A stretch of 64,000 bases of DNA from Glycomyces niveus (GTDB lineage Bacteria; Actinomycetota; Actinomycetes; Mycobacteriales; Micromonosporaceae): positions 485,546 to 549,545 of the forward strand of contig NZ_JAGFNP010000001.1 in assembly GCF_017592475.1 (NCBI RefSeq), given 5' to 3'. The position numbers and the translations under genes are program-made. The notes under the pieces are model-generated. The model was not told the origin of the DNA, did not search any database, and saw only the letters and a list, made by a program, of their open reading frames with translations. This document shows, piece after piece, positions 58,636 to 64,000 of the stretch (position 1 is the stretch's first letter; each line of letters opens with the position of its first letter).

Positions 58636-61334
58636 TGACTTCTTCGCAACCGCGCCTGCTCCTGATCGACGGCCACTCGATGGCCTACCGCGCGTTCTTC
58701 GCGCTCCCCGCCGAGAAGTTCGCCACCGACGACGGCCAGGTCACCAACGCCGTCTACGGGTTCGCCTCCATGCTCATCAACCTGCTCAAGGCGGAAGAGC
58801 CCACCCACATCGCGGTGGCCTTCGACCTCTCCCGCCACTCGTTCCGCACCGACGAGTACGCCGCCTACAAAGACGGCCGCGGCGAGACCCCCCAGGAGTT
58901 CAAGAGCCAGATCCCGATCATCCAGCAGCTCCTCGACGCCTTCGGGATCTCCTGGCTCACCAAGGTCAACTACGAGGCCGACGACATCATCGCCACCCTC
59001 GCCACCCGCGCCGAGGCCGCCGGCTTCACCACCCTCATCTCCTCCGGCGACCGCGACGCCCTCCAGCTCGTCGACCCCGCCATCACCCTGCTCTACCCGG
59101 TCAAGGGCGTCACCGACCTCGCCCGGTACAACCCCGAGGCCGTCGAAGCCAAGTACGGCGTCACTCCCGACCGCTACCGCGACCTCGCCGCCCTCGTCGG
59201 AGAGAAGTCCGACAACCTCCCCGGCGTCCCCGGCGTCGGCCCCAAGACCGCCGCCAAATGGATCGTCAAATACGGCTCCCTCGACGCCCTGGTCGCCCAC
59301 GTCGACGAGATCACCGGCAAGGCCGGCGAGAACCTCCGCGCGCACCTCGACGACGTCCTGCGCAACTACCGCATCAACTGCCTCGTCCGCGACCTCGAAC
59401 TCGAATCCGGCCTCGACGACCTCGAATGGCACGGCTGGTCCGTCGCCGACACCAACCAGCTCTTCGACGCCCTCCAGTTCCGCGCCCTCGGCGAACGCCT
59501 CAACACCAGCCTCGCCGCGAAAGCCGTCGGCGCCGCCGCCGTCCCCGCCGCCGAAGTCGACCACACCGAGGCCGCCGCCCTCGTCCCCGGCGGCCTCGCC
59601 GCCTGGCTCGCCGACCGCAAGACCGACGTCGCCATCGCCTACCAGGGCACCTTCGCGTCCGGCGCCGGCTCCTTCGACACCATCGCGTTGGCCGAGGGCG
59701 GGCAGGCCCTGTGGTTCGAGCCCTCGCAGCTGGACGCCGTCGACGAGGCGACCTGGGCCGCCTGGCTGGCCGACCCCGAGCAGGGCAAGGTCGTCAACGA
59801 TGCGAAGTCGTTCCTGTGGGGCGCGGACGCCGCGGGCTGGCCCGAGGTGGCCGGCATCAAGGCGGACACGGTGCTCGGCGCGTATCTGCTCAAGCCCGAG
59901 CAGCGGTCGTACGCGCTCGGCGATCTCGCCATGCAGTTCCTCGGCCGCGAGCTGGAGACGGCGGAGACGCCCGCTGACGACGGCGCGCTCGTGGGCCTGG
60001 ACGCGGCGATGCACGACGACGCCGCGCGCCTCGAGGCCGACTGCGCTGCCGCGGCGCTCATCGGCGACCTCGCCGCCGAGCAGACCAAGCGCCTCGCCGA
60101 CCGGCAGCAGGCGCACCTGGCCGAGGCCCTGGAGTACCCGCTCGCGGGCGTCTTGGCGCGCATGGAGATCCTGGGCATCGCCGCCGACGAAGGCCACTTC
60201 GCCGACATCGAGGCCGGGTTTGCGATGCAGTCGAAGGAGGCCACCGAGCGCGCCCACGAGATCGTCGGCCGCCCCTTCAACGTCGGCTCGCCCAAGCAGC
60301 TCCAGGAGATCCTCTTCGACGAGCTGCAGATGCCCAAGACCAAGCGCACCAAGACCGGCTACACCACGAACGCCGAAGCGCTGCAGCAGCTGTACGCGAA
60401 GAACCAGCACCCGCTTCTGGAGCAGCTGCTGCGGTTCCGCGACGTCGAGAAGCTCAAGCAGATCGTCGCCACCCTGCGCGCGACGATCCAGACCGACGGG
60501 CGCATCCACACCACGTTCAACCAGACCGTCGCGGCCACCGGTCGGCTCTCTTCCGCCGACCCGAACCTGCAGAACATCCCCGTCCGCTCCGAGGCCGGGC
60601 GCAACATCCGCGCGGGGTTCGTGGTCTCCGAGGGCTTCGAGTCGCTCATGACCATCGACTACAGCCAGATCGAGATGCGCATCATGGCCAGCCTCACCGG
60701 CGACGAGGGCCTGATCGACGCCTTCGTCTCCGGCGAGGACATCCACAACGCCGTCGCCGCGAAGGTCTTCGCCGTGGCGCCCGAGAACGTCACCGCCGAG
60801 CACCGCCGCAAGATCAAGGCCATGTCGTACGGCCTCGCCTACGGCCTCTCGACGTACGGGCTCAGCCAGCAGCTCGGCGTCTCCACCGAAGAGGCCCAGC
60901 AGCTCTCCGACGACTACTTCGCCCGCTTCGGCCGCGTCCGCGACTACCTGCACCGGGTCGTCGAGGAGGCCCGCAAGACCGGCTACACCGAGACGATCAT
61001 GGGCCGGCGACGCTACTTCCCCGACCTCACCTCCGACAACCGCCAGCGCCGCGAGATGGCCGAGCGGGCCGCCCTCAACGCCCCCATCCAGGGCAGCGCC
61101 GCCGACATCATGAAGACCGCGATGCTCGGCGTCGACCGCGAGCTGCGAGCCTCCGGGCTCGCCTCCCGCGTCCTGCTGCAGGTCCACGACGAACTGGTCT
61201 GCGAAGTCGCACCCGGTGAGTCGAAGGCCCTCGAATCGCTCGTGCGCGAGCAGATGTCGAACGCCGCCGAGCTCGCCGTGCCGCTCACCGTCTCGGCCGG
61301 ATTCGGCGAATCGTGGGAAGCCGCTGCCCATTAG
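58635..61334 (+). CDS. polA: DNA polymerase I
   Basis: This 899-residue polymerase has three regions. The N-terminal 5'-3' exonuclease (1-300) has LLIDGHSMAYRAFFAL, YEADDIIATLA and SGDRDALQLV. The middle 3'-5' exonuclease-like region (about 310-500) lacks the DxE metal motif (AIAYQGTFASGAG in its place), so proofreading is probably absent, as in other actinobacteria. The polymerase domain has motif A MTIDYSQIEMRIMA, motif B RRKIKAMSYGLAYGLS and motif C LLQVHDELVCEV. It fills gaps in repair and removes Okazaki primers. GTG start with no ribosome site. Confidence 0.97.
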   Translation: MTSSQPRLLLIDGHSMAYRAFFALPAEKFATDDGQVTNAVYGFASMLINLLKAEEPTHIAVAFDLSRHSFRTDEYAAYKDGRGETPQEFKSQIPIIQQLLDAFGISWLTKVNYEADDIIATLATRAEAAGFTTLISSGDRDALQLVDPAITLLYPVKGVTDLARYNPEAVEAKYGVTPDRYRDLAALVGEKSDNLPGVPGVGPKTAAKWIVKYGSLDALVAHVDEITGKAGENLRAHLDDVLRNYRINCLVRDLELESGLDDLEWHGWSVADTNQLFDALQFRALGERLNTSLAAKAVGAAAVPAAEVDHTEAAALVPGGLAAWLADRKTDVAIAYQGTFASGAGSFDTIALAEGGQALWFEPSQLDAVDEATWAAWLADPEQGKVVNDAKSFLWGADAAGWPEVAGIKADTVLGAYLLKPEQRSYALGDLAMQFLGRELETAETPADDGALVGLDAAMHDDAARLEADCAAAALIGDLAAEQTKRLADRQQAHLAEALEYPLAGVLARMEILGIAADEGHFADIEAGFAMQSKEATERAHEIVGRPFNVGSPKQLQEILFDELQMPKTKRTKTGYTTNAEALQQLYAKNQHPLLEQLLRFRDVEKLKQIVATLRATIQTDGRIHTTFNQTVAATGRLSSADPNLQNIPVRSEAGRNIRAGFVVSEGFESLMTIDYSQIEMRIMASLTGDEGLIDAFVSGEDIHNAVAAKVFAVAPENVTAEHRRKIKAMSYGLAYGLSTYGLSQQLGVSTEEAQQLSDDYFARFGRVRDYLHRVVEEARKTGYTETIMGRRRYFPDLTSDNRQRREMAERAALNAPIQGSAADIMKTAMLGVDRELRASGLASRVLLQVHDELVCEVAPGESKALESLVREQMSNAAELAVPLTVSAGFGESWEAAAH

Positions 61335-61579
61335 CGGGTCAAGACGCCCGCTTGCCGGCCTCAAGTGCGCGTGTCAGTCGACACGAGCCCCCGGCCCGGA
61401 CTGGCGCGGGGATATCGCGCACGGTAACCTGGATTGGCCTGGGCATGTCCGCGTCCTCAGAAGGGAGCAGGACGCGTTGCCAGCGGCAAGGGCGGCCCGG
61501 GAACGAACTGCGAGCATTCGCGTCTAGCGAGGGCGCGGGCGCGAGCCCACGAATTTACGTATCCGGAGCACCAGCCCAC
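61335..61579 (+). other. rpsA leader region
   Basis: This 245-base gap before rpsA contains no supported gene. Close to the start, ATCCGGAGCACC gives a weak ribosome site. The long leader may serve regulation of S1 by its own product, but no defined structure was found by eye. Confidence 0.4.
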
Positions 61580-63073
61580 ATGACGAGCAGCATCGAGGCC
61601 ACCTCGAGCAACGCTGAGAACAGCACGGTCGAAGAGTTTCTTTCGGACGAGGACCTCCTCGCCGCGATCGACGCGACCATCAAATACTTCAATGACGGCG
61701 ATATCGTCGAAGGTACCGTCGTCAAGGTCGACCGGGATGAAGTCCTGCTCGACATCGGCTACAAGACCGAGGGCGTCATCCCCTCGCGCGAGCTGTCGAT
61801 CAAGCATGACGTCGACCCTGAAGACGTCGTCTCTGTGGGCGACCACGTCGAGGCCCTCGTCCTCCAGAAGGAGGACAAGGAAGGCCGCCTGATCCTCTCC
61901 AAGAAGCGCGCCCAGTACGAGCGCGCCTGGGGCACCATCGAGAAGATCAAGGAAGAGGACGGCGTCGTCCGCGGCTCGGTCATCGAAGTGGTCAAGGGCG
62001 GTCTCATCCTCGACATCGGCCTCCGCGGCTTCCTGCCCGCGTCGCTGGTCGAGATGCGTCGTGTGCGCGACCTGCAGCCGTACGTCGGCCGCGAGCTCGA
62101 AGCCAAGATCATCGAACTCGACAAGAACCGCAACAACGTGGTCCTGTCGCGTCGCGCCTGGCTCGAGCAGACCCAGTCCGAGGTCCGCACCGAGTTCCTG
62201 CACCAGCTCGCGAAGGGCCAGGTCCGCAAGGGCACGGTCTCCTCGATCGTCAACTTCGGCGCGTTCGTCGACCTCGGCGGGGTCGACGGCCTGGTGCACG
62301 TCTCCGAGCTCTCCTGGAAGCACATCGACCACCCGTCCGAGGTCGTCGAGGTCGGTCAGCCGGTCGAGGTCGAGGTCCTCGAGGTGGACCTGGACCGCGA
62401 GCGCGTCTCCCTGTCGCTGAAGGCGACCCAGGAAGACCCGTGGCGCCAGTTCGCCCGCACCCACGCGATCGGCCAGATCGTCCCGGGCAAGGTCACCAAG
62501 CTCGTCCCCTTCGGCGCGTTCGTCCGCGTCGAGGACGGCATCGAGGGCCTCGTGCACATCTCCGAGCTGGCCGAGCGCCACGTCGAGGTGCCCGAGCAGG
62601 TCGTCAAGGTCGGCTCCGACGCCATGGTCAAGGTCATCGACATCGACCTGGACCGCCGCCGGATCTCGCTCTCGCTCAAGCAGGCCAACGAGGCCTACGT
62701 CGAGAACGAGGAGCAGTTCGACCCGACGCTGTACGGCATGGCCGCGCAGTACGACGACCAGGGCAACTACATCTACCCGGACGGCTTCGACTCCGAGACC
62801 GGCGAGTGGATGGAAGGCTTCGACGAGGCCCGCGAGGAGTGGGAGCGGCAGTACGCCGAGGCCCGCACCCGCTGGGAGGAGCACGGCAAGCAGATCGCCG
62901 AGCGCGTCATCACCGAGGCTCCCGCCAAGCCCGCCGAGGGCGAAGCGGCCCCCAAGGGTGACAAGAAGGGCGGCAAGGCCCCTGAGAAGAAGTCGGCCCC
63001 GGCCGAGCCTCAGGGCACCCTGGCCACCGACGAGGCGCTCGCGGCCCTGCGCGAGAAGCTCGCCGGCAACTAG
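61580..63073 (+). CDS. rpsA: 30S ribosomal protein S1
   Basis: This 497-residue protein carries four S1 RNA-binding domains (about residues 36-105, 122-190, 207-275 and 292-362; signatures GDIVEGTVVKVDRDEVLLDIG, GSVIEVVKGGLILDIG, VSSIVNFGAFVDLGG, VTKLVPFGAFVRVEDG). Four domains, rather than six as in E. coli, are normal for actinobacteria. A long acidic then Lys/Ala/Pro-rich tail follows. It helps mRNA bind the ribosome. The ATG at 61580 matches the usual actinobacterial N-terminus, with an acidic EEFLSDEDLLAAID. Confidence 0.96.
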   Translation: MTSSIEATSSNAENSTVEEFLSDEDLLAAIDATIKYFNDGDIVEGTVVKVDRDEVLLDIGYKTEGVIPSRELSIKHDVDPEDVVSVGDHVEALVLQKEDKEGRLILSKKRAQYERAWGTIEKIKEEDGVVRGSVIEVVKGGLILDIGLRGFLPASLVEMRRVRDLQPYVGRELEAKIIELDKNRNNVVLSRRAWLEQTQSEVRTEFLHQLAKGQVRKGTVSSIVNFGAFVDLGGVDGLVHVSELSWKHIDHPSEVVEVGQPVEVEVLEVDLDRERVSLSLKATQEDPWRQFARTHAIGQIVPGKVTKLVPFGAFVRVEDGIEGLVHISELAERHVEVPEQVVKVGSDAMVKVIDIDLDRRRISLSLKQANEAYVENEEQFDPTLYGMAAQYDDQGNYIYPDGFDSETGEWMEGFDEAREEWERQYAEARTRWEEHGKQIAERVITEAPAKPAEGEAAPKGDKKGGKAPEKKSAPAEPQGTLATDEALAALREKLAGN

Positions 63074-63100
63074 GTTTAGTCGCTCGTTTAGCTGAAAGAC

Positions 63101-63147
63101 ACACTGCCCGTCCCAGGCCGTTCGCCTGGGGCGGGTAGTGTTTTATT
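63101..63147 (+). terminator. Strong intrinsic terminator after rpsA
   Basis: ACACTGCCCGTCCCAGGC (63101-63118) and GCCTGGGGCGGGTAGTGT (63124-63141) pair with small mismatches around CGTTC, followed by TTTATTT. It is the clearest T-tract terminator in the window. It ends directly before the GTG of coaE. Confidence 0.92.
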
Positions 63148-63148
63148 T

Positions 63149-64000
63149 GTGCTTAGAGTCGCATTGACAGGTGGCATCGGAGCCGGTAAGAGCACGGTCG
63201 CAGCGAAGCTGTCAGAGCTCGGGGCCCGCGTCGTCGACGCGGACGCCCTTTCCCGCGAAGTCGTCGCCCCCGACACCGAGGGGCTGGCCGCAGTGGTCTC
63301 CCGGTTCGGCCCCGGGGTGCTCGACGACGAGGGCGCGCTCGACCGCGCCGAACTCGCGGCGATCGTCTTCAGCAATCCGTCCGCGCGGGCGGAACTCGAA
63401 GCGATCGTGCATCCGCGCGTCCGCGCCCGCGCCCGTGAACTCACCGACGCCATGCCCGACGACGCCATCGTCGTCCAAGACATCCCGCTCCTGGCCGAAA
63501 CCGGCCAGGCGCCCGGCTTCCACCTCAACATCGACGTGGAAGCGCCGCGAGAGCTCCGGCTCGAACGGCTCGCCGCCCGCGGCCTGCCCCGCGCCGACGC
63601 CGAACGCCGCATCGACGCCCAGGCCTCCGACGCCGAACGCCGCGAAGTCTGCGACGTCGTCCTCCACAACGACGGCGACCTCCACGACCTCGAACACCGC
63701 GTGAAACTCCTGTGGGACGAGCGCATCACGCCGTTCGCCGAGAACCTGCGCCTCGGCCGGTACGAGCCGCGGCCCGACAAGCTCCAGCTCGTCCACACCG
63801 ACCCGGAATGGGCGCACCGCTTCGAGCACCTCGCGGCCCGCATCCGCCGGGTCATGGGCCCCAGCGCCGTCCGCATCGACCACGTCGGCTCGACCGCGGT
63901 GCCCGACTTCCTCGCGAAGGACGTCATCGACATCCAGGTCACGGTCGTCGCGCTCTACCTCGTCGACTCGTTCCAGGACGCCCTCGGCGACGCCGGGTTC
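63149..64000 (+). CDS. coaE: Dephospho-CoA kinase fused to a GrpB-like (UPF0157) domain, 3' part cut off
   Basis: The frame from the GTG at 63149 stays open to the window edge (284 codons). Residues 1-200 are dephospho-CoA kinase: P-loop GGIGAGKST (8-16), VVDADALSREVV and VHPRVRARAREL and the lid region. It phosphorylates dephospho-CoA to CoA in the last step of CoA synthesis. From about residue 210 a GrpB-like nucleotidyltransferase-fold domain begins (HTDPEWAHRFEHLAARI, DHVGSTAVPDFLAKDVIDI). The fusion is known in mycobacteria. Start codon is immediately after the T-run of the rpsA terminator; TAGTGT (63136-63141) could be its -10 box, giving a leaderless mRNA. Confidence 0.93.
   Translation, partial: MLRVALTGGIGAGKSTVAAKLSELGARVVDADALSREVVAPDTEGLAAVVSRFGPGVLDDEGALDRAELAAIVFSNPSARAELEAIVHPRVRARARELTDAMPDDAIVVQDIPLLAETGQAPGFHLNIDVEAPRELRLERLAARGLPRADAERRIDAQASDAERREVCDVVLHNDGDLHDLEHRVKLLWDERITPFAENLRLGRYEPRPDKLQLVHTDPEWAHRFEHLAARIRRVMGPSAVRIDHVGSTAVPDFLAKDVIDIQVTVVALYLVDSFQDALGDAGF

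Overview
The window is about 70% G+C, densely coded, and uses GTG or TTG starts often. A conserved actinobacterial housekeeping block sits at its right end (ANTAR response regulator, polA, rpsA, coaE fused to a GrpB-like domain). This points to a soil or plant-associated actinomycete. The mix of plant-polysaccharide enzymes, signalling kinases and many one-component regulators would suit a Glycomyces- or Micromonospora-like genus, but no marker here fixes the genus.

Left part (1-14220): the tail of a DUF1349 protein, a cysteine-free alkyltransferase-like protein, and a TPP riboswitch in front of a three-gene ECF-type thiamine/HMP transporter (ykoEDC). Then come a metallo-beta-lactamase-fold hydrolase, a heterodimeric multidrug ABC exporter divergent from its TetR regulator, a VOC protein, a secreted intradiol-dioxygenase-like lipoprotein, a methyltransferase, a GNAT acetyltransferase, DNA-3-methyladenine glycosylase I (tag) and a LacI regulator.

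Sugar locus 1 (13192-25115): the LacI regulator faces an operon of a large secreted multi-domain glycoside hydrolase, a secreted GH43, a CUT1 sugar ABC importer without its ATPase, and an intracellular GH127 beta-L-arabinofuranosidase. The order resembles the bifidobacterial locus for hydroxyproline-linked beta-L-arabino-oligosaccharides (extensin). Two CCGAA/TTCGG dyads in the divergent region are candidate LacI operators, and a strong hairpin closes the operon.

Middle part (25240-43095): an inositol-monophosphatase-family enzyme; HxlR with a divergent MFS exporter; a minus-strand group of Ser/Thr kinase, FHA protein, DUF1304 protein and KptA; TetR with an MmpL transporter; a highly acidic Asp-repeat protein beside a P-loop kinase; two paralogous small membrane proteins; TetR with a VOC protein over paired palindromes; a lipoprotein with a MafI-immunity-like partner; and XRE-cupin with a methyltransferase and MFS exporter. 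A recurring layout is one local regulator facing one transporter or enzyme over a visible palindrome.

Sugar locus 2 (43219-53801): a secreted CE1-type esterase with a ricin-type lectin domain is translationally coupled to a ribose/fructose-type ABC importer (permease, binding protein, ATPase). A Tat-exported GH95 enzyme with a lectin domain lies convergent to it. After an LtrA-family membrane protein comes a cytoplasmic GH120 beta-xylosidase. Together they suggest use of decorated xylan or xyloglucan fragments.

Right part (53906-64000): an I36/M23 secreted peptidase, a VOC protein, a MerR-TipAS regulator, a short gene remnant, a nucleotidyltransferase-like protein, an unusual tRNA-Leu(CAA), then pdtaR, polA, rpsA and coaE, which runs off the window.
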